DNA of 62,947 nt from an uncultured Elusimicrobia bacterium (GTDB lineage: Bacteria > Elusimicrobiota > Elusimicrobia > Elusimicrobiales > UBA9959). Position 1 is the first letter of the stretch. The number at the start of each line of letters is the position of its first letter. The DNA is taken from positions 1 through 62,947 of the forward strand of contig CAIRNJ010000058.1 in the NCBI GenBank assembly GCA_903879915.1. Reading direction: 5' to 3'. The notes under the pieces are model-generated. The model was not told where the DNA came from. It saw nothing but the letters and a program-made list of their open reading frames with translations, and searched no databases. Shown here piece after piece: positions 12,101 through 20,041 of this stretch. The translations under genes and the position numbers were made by a program.

Positions 12101-15100
12101 GTATTGGCCACGGGATCGTATGCCTCATTTGTGTTGCTGTATCCCCCGCTGTAGCCGCCTACGGCGTAAAGTTTTCCGCCTATTATCCCTACTGCCAGAT
12201 CAGGGCGCTCCGTAGGCATCGCCGCTTTTGTCAGCCAGGCATTGCTCACCGGGTCATACTCCTCATTACTCACCCCGGCGCCCGTGTCGCCGCCGCCGCC
12301 CACCGCGTACAGCTTGCCGTTTATTACTCCCGCCGCCAGCTGATCGCGCCCGGTGGGCATGTACGCTTTCGTGGTCCAGGAGTTTAAGGCAGGGTCGTAT
12401 TTCTCGTTCAGGCTCGTCCATCCGAACATTCCGCTGGTGAAGCCGCCAACAATATACAGCTTGCCGTTTATCACGCCCGATGCCGTATAACTGCGGGCTG
12501 TGGGCATCACCGTTTTCGACGTCCAGTAATTTCCCGCAGCCCCCCAGGCGCCATAGGCCGCCCCTGTGGTTACATTCACTCCGGATATCCCGCGCTCCAG
12601 CCCGGTGAACGCGGGGGTGGCGGCGTAAGCGGAGGCGGTTATTGAATTACTGGTGACTTCGTCAAAGTAAACCGAGGTGGGCGCTTCTATCAGCGTCACC
12701 GTAGAGCCGAAAGACGCCCACTCGGTGGGAGACCCGGCGCGGTTAAGCGCGTTCACGCGCAGGTAATAAGTGGTATTCGCCGAAAGCCCTGAGAACGGCA
12801 CGCTGGTGTTCAGTGTCTGGCTTGAGAGCAGCGTGGGCGTAAAGCCCGCATTGGTAGATACCTGCGCGTTGTATACAGTATCGCTGGCATTACCGTTGGG
12901 GTTCCACGCGGCTGTTATGGAATAGGTCGAGACCTGTGTAAGCGGCTGCGGCACGGGCGGATTCGCCAGGGTAACGGTGGAACCGAGCGCAAGCCAGGAA
13001 TGATCCGTAACGCCTAAACTATTGTACGCCTGCGCGCGGAAATAATACGTAGTGTTGGCCGTTAAGCCAGTGGTGGCAAGCACCAAGGTGAAGGTTGTGG
13101 CGGGAGACGACGCCCCGAGGAAATCCGGCGAAGTTGAAACCTGTATCTTATAGCTGGCGCCGGGACCGTTGAAACCGCCGGCCTCCGTGCCGGAAGACCA
13201 GCTTACGGTAACGCTTGAAGCGAAGACATCCGTAAATACCAGTCCGCTGACCGGCAGCGTGGCTACCGCCAAAGTATATGTGGTAATGGGTATAGACCAA
13301 TCGCTCTCCGCCCCCGCCAGGTTGCGCGCCTTGGCTTTGAAGTTGTACGGAGTGTTAGGCTTCAGCCCGGTGAACGACACCGCCACGCCGGGAGTATATT
13401 CCTCGTTGGTATTTAAGAAAGACCCCGCCCCATCACTCCCACCCATCACATACAACTTGCCATTAATTACAGCCACAGCTAAACCGCTCCGCGTGGTAGA
13501 GATTGCCGCTTTTGTCACCCACGCATTAGCGATCGGGTCATACTCTTCGTTATTGTTTAAATACCCGCCATTATATCCACCTAAAGCATACAACTTACCA
13601 CCTATTACTCCGGCTGCTAAAGTCATACGTGCTGTGAGCATTCCCGTTTTGGTAGCCCATGTATTTAACACAGGGTTATACACCTCGTTGGTATTCAAAT
13701 AAGTAAGCCCAGTGGGAGTACCGCCAACGGCATAGAGTTTGCCTTGAATATTAACTAAAGCGAATTCTCTGCGGTTGCTTGGCAAAGATGTTCCCTCCCA
13801 CCAGGTGTTTAAAATCGGATCGAAGCGCTCATTTTTATTTGTCGCATCAGGGCCACAATTTGTGCAACCGCCCATTACAAAGATTTTATCTCCGACAACA
13901 GCAGCGGCAGTAACATTCCGCCCCGTTGGCATCGAGGCTTTTGTTGCCCAAGAGTTGGTGAGTGGGTCATATTCTTCGGTCTTATTGCTGGCGCTACCAG
14001 TCCACCCACCGAACACATATATTTTGTTTGCTACAACAGCTACAGAAACATTGCTCCGGGCTGTGGGTAACACTTTTTTTGTCGCCCAGGTGTTGGATAC
14101 AGGGTCGTATTCTTCATTGGCGTTTGAGTGGCCGCCGTCGATATTCCCACCCACCGCGTATATCTTACCTCCAACGACTGCCGCACCAAATCCGTGCCGG
14201 GCCGTAGGCATTTCTTTTTTCGTCGTCCAATAATTCCCGGTCGAGCCCCACACGCCGTAAGCGCCGCTGGTAGTAATATTCACGCCGGAAAGCCCGAGCT
14301 CCATGCCGGTAAAGGTTGCGGATGACACATAGGCGGAGGCCACTATAGTGGCAGTGCCGATTTCATCAAAATACACATCGGTCGGAGGCTCTATTAAAGT
14401 GGCCACCGTGGCGCCGTTGGACAGCGCGCTGTAATTGCCCGCGTCGTCTTTGGTCCACAGCCGGAAGTAATAGCTGGTATTGGCCGCCAGCCCGCCCAGC
14501 GTATAATACTGGCTGGTTCCCGGGGTAACGCCTGTGGTCGAAATATTTACCTGCGCCAGGGACGTGGACCAGCTAGCGGCGCTGTAGGAAGAGTATTGTA
14601 TGGTGAAAGTAGAATTATTCAGCACGCCGTCCGCGCCATCGTCGCCCGGAGCGGTCCAATTCAATATAATCGTGCCTGTAGAAACACCACTATACCCCAG
14701 ATCCGCCGCAGCCGCGGGAGGAATAGTATCCATAGTGCCGCTCTCGCCAGATTGGGCTGTCACACCACCTGTGCCGCCCAACAACTGCGCGGTTCCGGCA
14801 AATCCATTTATTCCCCAAATGCGTCCACCAGCGCCGCCGCCGCCGTTCCCTGTTGTACCTGTTCCGCCTGCGCCGCCGTCAGCGCGAACAGTGCCGCCGC
14901 CGGTTATTGGCGCTGCAGACAATAACCAGACCCCGCCGCCAGCGCCGCCGCCGCCGCCATACGCGCCGCTTATCCCTGCGCCGCCGTTCGCTGATATTGT
15001 TCCGTTTATATTTACCGTTCCGCTGGCATGAATGTTAACAGCACCGCCACCTACACCGCCGGCAACGCCGTTACCGCCGCCGCCGCCTGAACCAAGGTCA

Positions 15101-18100
15101 GCGTAATCGGCCCCTGCCCCGTAAGCTAAGCCTCCGGCGGTTCCGCTATAACCGGTTCCGCCGACTCCGCCGTAGCCGCCGCCACCGCCGCCATAACTTG
15201 CGCTGCCGGTGCCGCCGCCGGTCCCAAAGCCGTTCACCCCAGCGGTTCCGCCAGCATAGCCCAGCCCGTCCACGGTAATGCTAGAACCGGCCAGCATATT
15301 CATGCTCCCCAGCACGTTCAGATTTACCGCGTAAAGCAAGGTGCCGGAATTAACCGCATGAGTGAGCAAAGACCCGCTTTGCATACTGATATTTCCAATA
15401 GTCAGTGGAGTTGCGCTCTGCTGCCGTAAAGTGGCTCCAATATTCAAAGCCACGGAGCCGCCGATGGTCATACTGCTCACATTTAAAGTGGCTCCGGTCA
15501 CGGTCATATTGCTGCTTACTGTCATAGTCGTCACGTTTAAAGCAGCAGCGCCGATCAGAGCAAGATCGCCGCCAACGGTCATCCTGGTAACCGTTAACGT
15601 GGTATTGTCAGTCACAGCCAGACTGCCGGGAATGGTCAATGTGGATACCGTAATGGTATTCGTGTTTGTAAAAGTTTCGCTCGACGTGACCGCAAGGTTT
15701 TCGAGGGAGGAATTCAGGATGGCATTATTCAGGGTTAAGGTACTTACGCTCAAAGAAGCCGCACCAACAATGGCGGTTGAGAGCGCCGTAGCGTAGTTGG
15801 GGATATTATTTCCGTTTGAAACTATCAATTGGGTCTGTTCGGCGTTGGAAAGATAGATCGTCCCTGCGCCGGCATAGCCTGTAGAGCCATTCACCGAAAC
15901 AGCGTTCATTGTAAGATTAGAATTATTGGTTCCGCTGACAAGAACCGCTATCCTCCCGCCGCCTCCGCTGCCGCCATCGTAACCAGTCCCTCCACCGTTG
16001 ACGTTTAAAATGCCTGTTCCAGAAAGATCGCCTGCCGCAATATTAATTGTTCCGCCAGCGCCACCGCCAGTATAACTTGCACCGTCATTGACACCATTGG
16101 CTGAGACACATCCATCAACATTGAATGTGCCAACCTTTAGGATCACAGCGCCACCGCCGCCAGCTCCTTTGCTGCCCCCTCCGCCTCCGCTGCCCAGGTC
16201 GGTTGGATTGGCAAGCAAATCATAGGCGGCCCCGCCAGAAACACTCGAGTTCGCCCCCTGTCCTCCATGTCCGCCTCCAGATCCATGGAGCCCGTTTACA
16301 AGGCCTTTCCCGGGCCCATAGCCGTTCGCGTAGCCTAAACCATCCACAGTGATGCTGGAGCCGGCCTGCAGATCGAAAGTATTTACTACTTTTAAGTTCA
16401 CCACATATTGCATAGTTGCGGAGTTGGAACTGTGGGTAAGAAGAGAGCCGGAATACATCGTCAGCGTAGAAACAACCACCTGCTCTGTGGTGTTCAGCGC
16501 CAGCGTGGCGTTGGGATAGATCATTACCGTCCCAGTAGAAACAGCAGTGCCTGTGGAAAGCAATAAAATCGGTGAATTAGCTCCCTGCTCGTCGCCCAAG
16601 GCAAGCGATTTGAAGGCGACAGGAGGATTGGTCGCGTAGGTTACAACCAGGACAGCCGCATTAATTGTCACAGGATCGGTTGAAACAGGCACGGCCCCAT
16701 TGTCCCAATTAGCGGGGTTATTCCAGTCTCCCCCTGAAGGGCCCACCCAGGTTTGGCCGGGTGAACTTAAAGTTGTGGTTGACCCCAAGCTTGTGAATGC
16801 CGTAGCGATAATGCCTTTTCTTATTGCCGCCGTTCGCGCATAATATAGCGTGTTGCCAGTCAAGTTAGTGAAAGCGGCCGTTGACTTATAGGTTCCGGAG
16901 GAGATGATCCCGGCAGTGAAATCCGGCTGTTTTGAGATTTCCACCCAATATTTCGTGTCGGCCGGATTGCCGTTCGGACCCCAGGTAACACTGACACTGG
17001 AAATGTAAACATTAGGGAAAGCGGTTAAAACTGCTGCGGGAGCCGGAGCCAGCGGGTCGTAGGATGTTCCGGCAAAACCAGCGGCGCCGCCATTGCCGCC
17101 CCCGCTTCCCCCACTTGCGGACATTGTCCCGTCAAAACCCGCGGCGCCGCTTACGCGTCCGCCTGCACCGCCGCCGCCGCCACGGGCAGAGCCTGTTCCT
17201 CCATTGCCTCCATTGACCTCAATAACTCCATTTCCAGCCAAAGCCCCGGAGACGTTGATGCTTCCACCGCTACCACCACCGCCGCCATAAACCCCGGCTG
17301 CACCGGCATTCCCATTGGCTTTAATAGTCCCGTCGAACGTTGCGAGGCCGCCAACATTAAGGGTGATAAAACCTCCGCCGGCGCCGCCTGCAACTCCGTT
17401 ACCACCACCACCACCGCTGCCCAAATCATTGGGGGTTGAAAGTGACCCATAGCCGATTCCTGCGCTGGTTCCCCCGCCTCCTGAACCTCCCAGATCTCCG
17501 TAGCCGCCTCCGCCGCCACCATAGGAAGAGTTTCCACTGCCATATCCGGGCCCATAACCGTTCAGTCCGGCAGTTCCGCCCGCGTAGCCCAAGCCGTCCA
17601 CAGTTATAGTAGACCCCGCCAGCATGGTCATGTTCCCTATAACGTGTAGATTAACCGCGTAACGCAACGTGTCGGTGTTAGCTGTATGGGTGATCAAAGA
17701 TCCGCTCTGCATTGTAAGGCTTCCCATGACCAATGCCGAGGTGCTCTGCTGTTTTAATGTGGCGCCCTCGCTCAAGGTCAGATTGCCGCCGATGGTCATG
17801 CTGGTTACATTCATGGCCGTATTTTCAGCCAAAACGATATCGCCGCCGACTATCAGAGTGGACACTGTAACGGTGTTCATGCTGGTGAATGTCTCACTAG
17901 ATGTGACCGTTAATGCGACCATAGTAGAGGTGAAGACCGAGTTGGTCAGGCTCAAGGTACTTACGCTCAACGAGGCCGCTCCCACGATGGAGGTTGAGAG
18001 CGTCGTTGCGTAAACTGCTGTGTTGCTTCCGTTAGACACTATCAACTGGGTCTGGCCGGCATTGGAAAGATATATCGTCCCCGCAGCGGCGTAATCTGTC

Positions 18101-19941
18101 TGATCCCCAACGCCCGAAACGGCATGTATCGTGAGATTAGAACTATTGGTTCCGCCGACAATGACAGCGACCCGGCCGCCGCCTCCGCCGCCTCCATCAT
18201 AACCTGCCCCGCTGCCATTGACACTTAAACCGCCCGTACCGGTGAGACCGGCGGCCGTAATATTTATCGTTCCTCCGGCGCCACCGCCAGTATAGCTTGC
18301 GCCGCTGTTTGTGCCATTGGCCGAGATGCTGCCATTAACATTGAACGTGCCCGCAGTTACGATTACAGCGCCACCGCCGTTACCGCCACTGTTGGCGTTG
18401 CCGCCAGCACCACCGCTGCCCAGGTCGGTTGGATTGGCGAGCAAATCATAGGCGGCTCCGCCAAGCGCATTGTTGTTGGAGTTCGCACCTTGTCCCCCGT
18501 GTCCGCCTCCAGATCCATAAGGACTAATTATGATGCCTTTTCCGGGGCCAAAGCCGTTCGCCCCGGCAGCGCCGCCCGCATAACCTAAACCATCCACAGT
18601 GAGACTCGATCCAGCCTGTAGATCAAAGGTATTTACTACTTTTAGGTTCACCGCATATTGCATAATTGCGGTGTTGGAACTATGGGTAAGCAGAGAGCCC
18701 GAATACATCGTCAGGGTGGATATTACCACCTGCGCCGTAGTATTCTGCATCAAGGTGGCGTTCTTATATATAACAACGCTTCCGGGCGCACCCGTTGTAC
18801 CGGTAGATAGTTTAAGTACGGGCGCAGTCGTTCCGGCCAAGTTGCCTAGCGTAAGGCTTCGGAATGCCACGGCAGGATTTGAGGAATAGGTGACCACAGT
18901 GAGATCCGCATCAATTGATACTTTATCGGAATCAACGGGAACCGTTCCGCTGTCCCAGTTAGCGGCAGTGTGCCAATCGCCGTTCATGGGCCCCACCCAG
19001 TTAACCGGGTTCGCAAGCGTAACCACGGTGACGGCATTGGAAACAGAGCTGTAATTGCCGGCGTCGTCCTTGGTCCACAGCCGGAAATAATAGCTGGTAT
19101 TGGCCGCCAGCCCGCCCAGCATATAATACTGGCTGGTCCCGGGAGTCACGCCCGTGGTCGAAATATTTATCTGCGCTAAAGACGTGGACCAGCTAGCGCC
19201 GCTGTCGGTAGAGTGTTGTATGGTAAAAGTAGAATTATTCAACACACCGCCGGCTCCGTCATCCCCCGGGGCGGTCCAGCTCAGCGTTATTGAACCCGTA
19301 GACACGCTGGAGTAACCCAGATCAAAAACGGACGCGGGCGAAGCAAGATCGGTCACAAAACTGTAAACCTGCGACCAGGGGCCGGAGCTGAGCAGAACGC
19401 CGTCCACCGTACTGACACGCCAGTAATAGGTGGTATTATGCGCCAGCGTGACGGTGGAGACATAAGCCCCGTCCGCGGTGGACAGACCGGAGTCTACCTC
19501 AATGGCGGTGGAGATGTTTATAACGATATTATCCGCGCTGAAAGCCGCGCCACTGGAAACCTCCAGCGCGAAATAAGAACCTTCGCCCAGCCCGGCTGCG
19601 GCGCCGGTGCTGGGGCCTGTCCAACTGAAAGCGACCGCCGAGGTATTAACAGAACTGCCGTCGGCCGGCAAAGAAGGCGTTGAAACCAGGATATCCGCCC
19701 CGGGCAGCGGCAGTTCCGGGCTATGCGGGCTCATGGCCGAGCCATTGCCGGGGTACAGGCCCCCCGAATACACCGGTCCGCCACCGCCCCCCCCGCCTCC
19801 TGGGCCGGAATACACCAGCCCCGTACCGGAATACACCAAGCCGCCGAACAGCGCCGCGGCAAATAGCCCTCTTACACCCTCTTTTGAAAAGAGGCGCATA
19901 ATAGTTTTATTCCGGCCCGGCGTTTTCATAACGCAAACCAT
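2863..19941 (-). CDS. 5692-residue secreted Kelch/FN3/beta-helix protein with C-terminal sorting-type domain
   Basis: One uninterrupted frame. The N-terminus has a basic stretch and the hydrophobic run GLFAAALFGGLVYSG, read as a signal peptide. ATGs at 19941, 19929 and 19899 are all possible starts; none has a strong ribosome site. In order: an FN3 domain (~200-310), two Gly-rich repeat regions (~340-970 and ~1080-1730), FN3 domains alternating with three Kelch clusters (~1900-2190, ~2470-2750, ~2940-3220), many further FN3 domains, Ig-like 'DTVAPVI' modules, a fourth Kelch cluster (~4380-4690), and a carboxypeptidase-regulatory-like domain (ISGHVIKVSSEGITGVLVEA). The end, from about residue 5595, has YPNPARR and FDITGRTMKEF. 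It resembles the type IX secretion CTD/FlgD-Ig fold, so export and surface anchoring are inferred. No catalytic domain was recognised. A multivalent adhesin is the best guess. Confidence 0.88.
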   Translation of the reverse strand: MVCVMKTPGRNKTIMRLFSKEGVRGLFAAALFGGLVYSGTGLVYSGPGGGGGGGGPVYSGGLYPGNGSAMSPHSPELPLPGADILVSTPSLPADGSSVNTSAVAFSWTGPSTGAAAGLGEGSYFALEVSSGAAFSADNIVINISTAIEVDSGLSTADGAYVSTVTLAHNTTYYWRVSTVDGVLLSSGPWSQVYSFVTDLASPASVFDLGYSSVSTGSITLSWTAPGDDGAGGVLNNSTFTIQHSTDSGASWSTSLAQINISTTGVTPGTSQYYMLGGLAANTSYYFRLWTKDDAGNYSSVSNAVTVVTLANPVNWVGPMNGDWHTAANWDSGTVPVDSDKVSIDADLTVVTYSSNPAVAFRSLTLGNLAGTTAPVLKLSTGTTGAPGSVVIYKNATLMQNTTAQVVISTLTMYSGSLLTHSSNTAIMQYAVNLKVVNTFDLQAGSSLTVDGLGYAGGAAGANGFGPGKGIIISPYGSGGGHGGQGANSNNNALGGAAYDLLANPTDLGSGGAGGNANSGGNGGGAVIVTAGTFNVNGSISANGTNSGASYTGGGAGGTINITAAGLTGTGGLSVNGSGAGYDGGGGGGGRVAVIVGGTNSSNLTIHAVSGVGDQTDYAAAGTIYLSNAGQTQLIVSNGSNTAVYATTLSTSIVGAASLSVSTLSLTNSVFTSTMVALTVTSSETFTSMNTVTVSTLIVGGDIVLAENTAMNVTSMTIGGNLTLSEGATLKQQSTSALVMGSLTMQSGSLITHTANTDTLRYAVNLHVIGNMTMLAGSTITVDGLGYAGGTAGLNGYGPGYGSGNSSYGGGGGGYGDLGGSGGGGTSAGIGYGSLSTPNDLGSGGGGGNGVAGGAGGGFITLNVGGLATFDGTIKANGNAGAAGVYGGGGGSGGSINVSGALAGNGVIEVNGGNGGTGSARGGGGGAGGRVSGAAGFDGTMSASGGSGGGNGGAAGFAGTSYDPLAPAPAAVLTAFPNVYISSVSVTWGPNGNPADTKYWVEISKQPDFTAGIISSGTYKSTAAFTNLTGNTLYYARTAAIRKGIIATAFTSLGSTTTLSSPGQTWVGPSGGDWNNPANWDNGAVPVSTDPVTINAAVLVVTYATNPPVAFKSLALGDEQGANSPILLLSTGTAVSTGTVMIYPNATLALNTTEQVVVSTLTMYSGSLLTHSSNSATMQYVVNLKVVNTFDLQAGSSITVDGLGYANGYGPGKGLVNGLHGSGGGHGGQGANSSVSGGAAYDLLANPTDLGSGGGGGSKGAGGGGAVILKVGTFNVDGCVSANGVNDGASYTGGGAGGTINIAAGDLSGTGILNVNGGGTGYDGGSGGGGRIAVLVSGTNNSNLTMNAVSVNGSTGYAGAGTIYLSNAEQTQLIVSNGNNIPNYATALSTAIVGAASLSVSTLTLNNAILNSSLENLAVTSSETFTNTNTITVSTLTIPGSLAVTDNTTLTVTRMTVGGDLALIGAAALNVTTMTVSSNMTVTGATLNVSSMTIGGSVALNIGATLRQQSATPLTIGNISMQSGSLLTHAVNSGTLLYAVNLNVLGSMNMLAGSSITVDGLGYAGGTAGVNGFGTGGGTGSASYGGGGGGYGGVGGTGYSGTAGGLAYGAGADYADLGSGGGGGNGVAGGVGGGAVNIHASGTVNINGTISANGGAGISGAYGGGGGAGGGVWLLSAAPITGGGTVRADGGAGGTGTTGNGGGGAGGRIWGINGFAGTAQLLGGTGGVTAQSGESGTMDTIPPAAAADLGYSGVSTGTIILNWTAPGDDGADGVLNNSTFTIQYSSYSAASWSTSLAQVNISTTGVTPGTSQYYTLGGLAANTSYYFRLWTKDDAGNYSALSNGATVATLIEPPTDVYFDEIGTATIVASAYVSSATFTGMELGLSGVNITTSGAYGVWGSTGNYWTTKKEMPTARHGFGAAVVGGKIYAVGGNIDGGHSNANEEYDPVSNTWATKKVLPTARSNVSVAVVANKIYVFGGWTGSASNKTEEYDPLTNSWATKASMPTGRNVTAAAVVGDKIFVMGGCTNCGPDATNKNERFDPILNTWWEGTSLPSNRREFALVNIQGKLYAVGGTPTGLTYLNTNEVYNPVLNTWATKTGMLTARMTLAAGVIGGKLYALGGYNGGYLNNNEEYDPIANAWVTKAAISTTRSGLAVAVINGKLYVMGGSDGAGSFLNTNEEYTPGVAVSFTGLKPNTPYNFKAKARNLAGAESDWSIPITTYTLAVATLPVSGLVFTDVFASSVTVSWSSGTEAGGFNGPGASYKIQVSTSPDFLGASSPATTFTLVLATTGLTANTTYYFRAQAYNSLGVTDHSWLALGSTVTLANPPVPQPLTQVSTYSITAAWNPNGNASDTVYNAQVSTNAGFTPTLLSSQTLNTSVPFSGLSANTTYYLRVNALNRAGSPTEWASFGSTVTLIEAPTSVYFDEVTSNSITASAYAATPAFTGLERGISGVNVTTGAAYGAWGAAGNYWTSKTVMPTARSYTASGVINGKLYIVGGFTSGMFGWTSLNEKYDPALNSWTTKAYMPTGRDQLAAGVINGKLYAVGGGGDTGAGVSNEEYDPVSNAWLTKAAMPTERPDLAVGIIGGKLYAVGGYSGGYSNTNEAYDPVANTWATKAVMPTPRYKLAIGVVGGKLYALGGVNASGNKDTNEEYDAAADAWSTKTPLPTARYAFSAGAIGGKLYVLGGDGASGLLSANDEYDPFANAWTAKAPMLTARSALSAEVIGGRLYAVGGINGSSIDTNEQYYPGVVFSFAALTPNTQYSFKAKARNAIGAETGESVTVSTYTLAVIPGAAAAAFTAVYASSFTVNWQGGANPAGTTYYMQLSTVAAFSPVAFSSATLGSGLAASGLLANTTYYARVAAVNGGGLYTDYLVLGSTVTQIETPASVYFDEIGTASIVASAYAPVFTGLERGISGVNITTSGVYGVWGSTGNYWVGKTGMPTSRYDLASGMIGGKLYVVGGAIAEGPGAYLTKNEEYDPAADNWSTKAPMPSARARLIVGVIGGRLYAVGGWNQVHLTENEAYDPVANAWATKAAMPTARYGLAGDAAGGKLYALGGYVGVSRSQLNEVYDPATDTWATKAPIPTARGYFSASALDGKLYALGGWTGTLGMNTNEEYDPAGNTWLTKAPMPTAREAFATGAIGGRLYALGGYTGSAFLNTSEEYSPKSNTWATKAAMGVTRAGLTAAVSGERLYALGGRGPLNTNEQYVPGVTKTFVGLQPNKQYSFKAKARNLAGSETGASVLVSTYTLAAIVPSTGAAFTEVFASSVTVNWSSGTAAGGFNGPNASYLVQASSMSDFSVVAVSSSTTNPRLSAPGLLSNTTYYFRARAYNTLGVTDYSWLVLGSTVTQAIIPAAADPAFTGIYSSSFTVHWDPNGNAAGTGYTVQVSTSEDFIPIAMTSDTPGSQLTASGLAANTSYYARVAAVSGGGAYTGYFVIGATVTAIETPADIVFYSVSSNTISPQAYTPDGFTNLDKGLSGISQARDAGAFGGWEQTTIAAFGGLAPNKLYSFKARARNQAGAETAESPQVSTYTLAAVSLPQDGRPLFPKVWLASTTVNWSSGTAAAGFNEEAALYYLEAARDQGFTDAAGAIETGALSYDLDGLWPNTTHYYRVIPRNVPGVYGDLLELGSTATLAVPVTGARPAGVFTTSVTVTWDVLPPAPSSMTCEGYSVEASTAPDFTGTILSSATDNRQFAALSVPGLFASTTYYFRVGSLNWNALPDYAAAVSTKTLNESEPPSMSNHENADYTWYRQNTRVYNVDFADTGGSGIAKFMVKAATGTNGTGMIPGADWTNVETGISSDLYTTDWQLPNGFWDLLAEGVTNYISVSVYDGAANSSTTLDAFKVFKDTTPPVIIESVDDTAWQNAPGAPNSLDFSDGVSRLDGIQYAAWSLPGQAGAQLVPWTDIALNLGLSGYTTDYVIAQASWALLQGGTNYLTLRAWDYAVTANTGTLVDAFVVLKDTAAPAAINTLAGVELSSYSARLGFAAPADAFSGIAEFAVQYASYTVAWSTFAVAGSSHVYVSTSGVTAGGSRAVEIAALGPNTTYYFRAWARDKAGNWSADSNSDPEVTLAAPPAGADIANVYVSSVAAAWGLMDAAGYILDASTAANFSGTVLSSSTPDAAVVKLVVGGLLPNTTYYLRAGVYNWAGEVSYSEAGSTSTYAIQPGSAAVFTAVTSVGVTVDWLANGNPAGTRYLVQESTNELLTIEVSSVVPGFTFAFDGLAPSTTYTFMVTAINNNGALSEPLLLGSTVTMPVPPVITAYTLWAASAAVAWAAGGNGEGTVYECDLSTAMDFAGALVSSSTYSTSLTMAPLLGNTSYYMRLRAVSPAGARTSYSTTDGLTLAAAPAWLDVLTLGPNSAGLYWDASGNSGGAANSAWSPGTNLPVVRYGHSAAVAGDRLYISGGTDGAGYKADVWFAPLTPAGQLGAWTQTRGMPAARYGHTMTALKGRLYIMGGFNGVPQSTVWSAPVSSSGAAGAWVAETPLPHAVYAHAAVAFGDFIYILGGYGAAPVTEVLYSRVNNDGTLAGWNSGPVLPGNRYSHAAALIMSAAGARLCVAGGNDGTSAKAEVWTAAVNSDGSLVPWVTGPALPAGVFAHSMAAVPGAVFVAGGNSGSGVRNAVLRAAVDPAGALSGWTAAAALPLARQSLAMAERGGRVLALGGFDGSVSKLETWALPVSGTEYRLEITGASFSSTPWLAAGNLELGALAPNAPHTFRVYARNLAGAENLSPAVLSTYTYAAQPSSAPFADVGISSAQAAWLPSDNPAGTSYEAQLSSDAAYALLAGSSVTANAYAVIDGLSDNITYYGRARAFNAAGAATAWTSLGTVTTRTNPGLDTEKPSMISHQAGDTVWRNSSSGIYDIDFADAGGAYLANFQVRASTSPGGIGPFSPDWVDVVTGINSNSYTADFSLEPSTFALLAAGTNYISVRVFDGNNNSSATVDAFYILKDTVAPVITDSQTGETEWRLTDGGTLYNVDFNDAASGLAAVEYSASANQGAGDAAALAWTPIAALTPGTSYYNADWPVDFAGLANDATNYISVRAWDMAGNTVTVSGIDVFKVLKFVSGPDVAITLPASAYRSSLTLITGTASDARSQTLKGTEVAVMDAAAGRYWDGAVFTAVLPKWAAAAGTSAWSYVPGVPWADGTAYLVVARSSDVAGNYSIVYASSPFTFDAAAPAVSPAAPADGATVDSVAAFSGTASDAVSGPAGLALKLKRLPDGKWWDFNAGTWTVSGSSAAAAGTAAWSYAPPALLKASLGTHTSYYFTLYAADNAVPANAAQFGVYGSTFVFLDDIAPAAITDLTASSGSAPGRISLAWTAPGDDGDGGLILYGEWRVQYSTEEAAVFSTASAQVITGFSAVSSGTVLTYPLTGLEPGETYYMRAWTRDDADNWAPLSNGATTQATPYPDRISGHVIKVSSEGITGVLVEAFDGLGALKSSAYTLSDGSGTYVLRDLAAGSYRVQATWTADDISSSIGTDGIVLGVSDLDFTLAITYELASIGGELTGYRVQAGSRAGYRPLVAAAVVELYQRNRLIATAPLDAAGRFLIKNLLPGKYVLKVPEANGGAKELAVKLRAGEALIVSPLGQLLKEDKVYAYPNPARRAVSFHLETDPLAIKQVTVFDITGRTMKEFINADFVPRNGGYEADWSIPAKVASGVYVYAVRVKFEATGENKKVIRKFAIIR
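5870..6800 (-). repeat. Kelch cluster 4 (six motifs)
   Basis: Six Kelch motifs with cores such as RLYISGGTDG, RLYIMGGFNG, FIYILGGYGA and RVLALGGFDG. The linkers differ from those of the other three clusters (AWT/GAW and 'LPxxRYxHS' in place of EEYDP and MPTAR), so this propeller has a separate origin or is an older copy. Confidence 0.8.
10270..11135 (-). repeat. Kelch cluster 3 (six motifs)
   Basis: Six motifs of the form KAPMPTAR-x-GKLYALGG-x-NTNEEYDP-x-NTWATKA, about 47 residues each. The cluster is flanked by FN3 domains and preceded by the same 'ISGVNITTSG' segment that precedes clusters 1 and 2, so the whole FN3-Kelch-FN3 block was duplicated. Confidence 0.85.
11690..12530 (-). repeat. 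Kelch cluster 2 (six motifs)
   Basis: Six motifs of the same family as cluster 3 (KLYIVGG, KLYAVGG twice, KLYALGG, KLYVLGG, RLYAVGG), each followed by an EEYDP-type segment. It most likely forms one six-bladed propeller. Confidence 0.85.
13380..14235 (-). repeat. Kelch cluster 1 (six motifs), AT-richer than its sisters
   Basis: Six motifs (KIYAVGG, KIYVFGG, KIFVMGG, KLYAVGG, KLYALGG, KLYVMGG). The codons here end in A or T much more often than in clusters 2 and 3, and Ile replaces Leu in the first motifs. The domain therefore looks as if it arrived by recombination from another copy or genome. Confidence 0.85.
14760..16700 (-). repeat. Gly-rich beta-helix-like module, copy 2
   Basis: Alternating short Ser/Thr/Val strand repeats (SLSVSTL, TVTSSETFTN, NVTTMTVSSNM) and dense Gly stretches (YGGGGGGYGG), with 'SITVDGLGYA' units. 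It parallels copy 1 at 17040-18930 both in protein and in DNA. The strands suggest a right-handed beta-helix; the Gly loops resemble those of other large extracellular repeat proteins. Confidence 0.7.
17040..18930 (-). repeat. Gly-rich beta-helix-like module, copy 1
   Basis: Same architecture as the copy at 14760-16700, with near-identical blocks such as MYSGSLLTHSSN, SSLTVDGLGYA and DLLANPTDLGSGG. Direct duplication of about 2 kb inside one gene is the simplest explanation. Confidence 0.7.
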
Positions 19942-20041
19942 TCACGCTTCACACTGCTTATTTCATGCCGATACTAAAAATCAAAACTTTCCTTTCACTT
20001 GACCCCTCATCGGCCATCTGTTAAACTATTTCCGGCAATGG

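Noticed and set aside
2851-18889. Many plus-strand open frames opposite the giant gene (e.g. 2851-3504, 5779-6939, 8131-9117, 10309-11421)
   Set aside because: They are Gly/Arg/Pro-rich mirror frames of a GC-rich repetitive gene, without signal peptides, families or ribosome sites.
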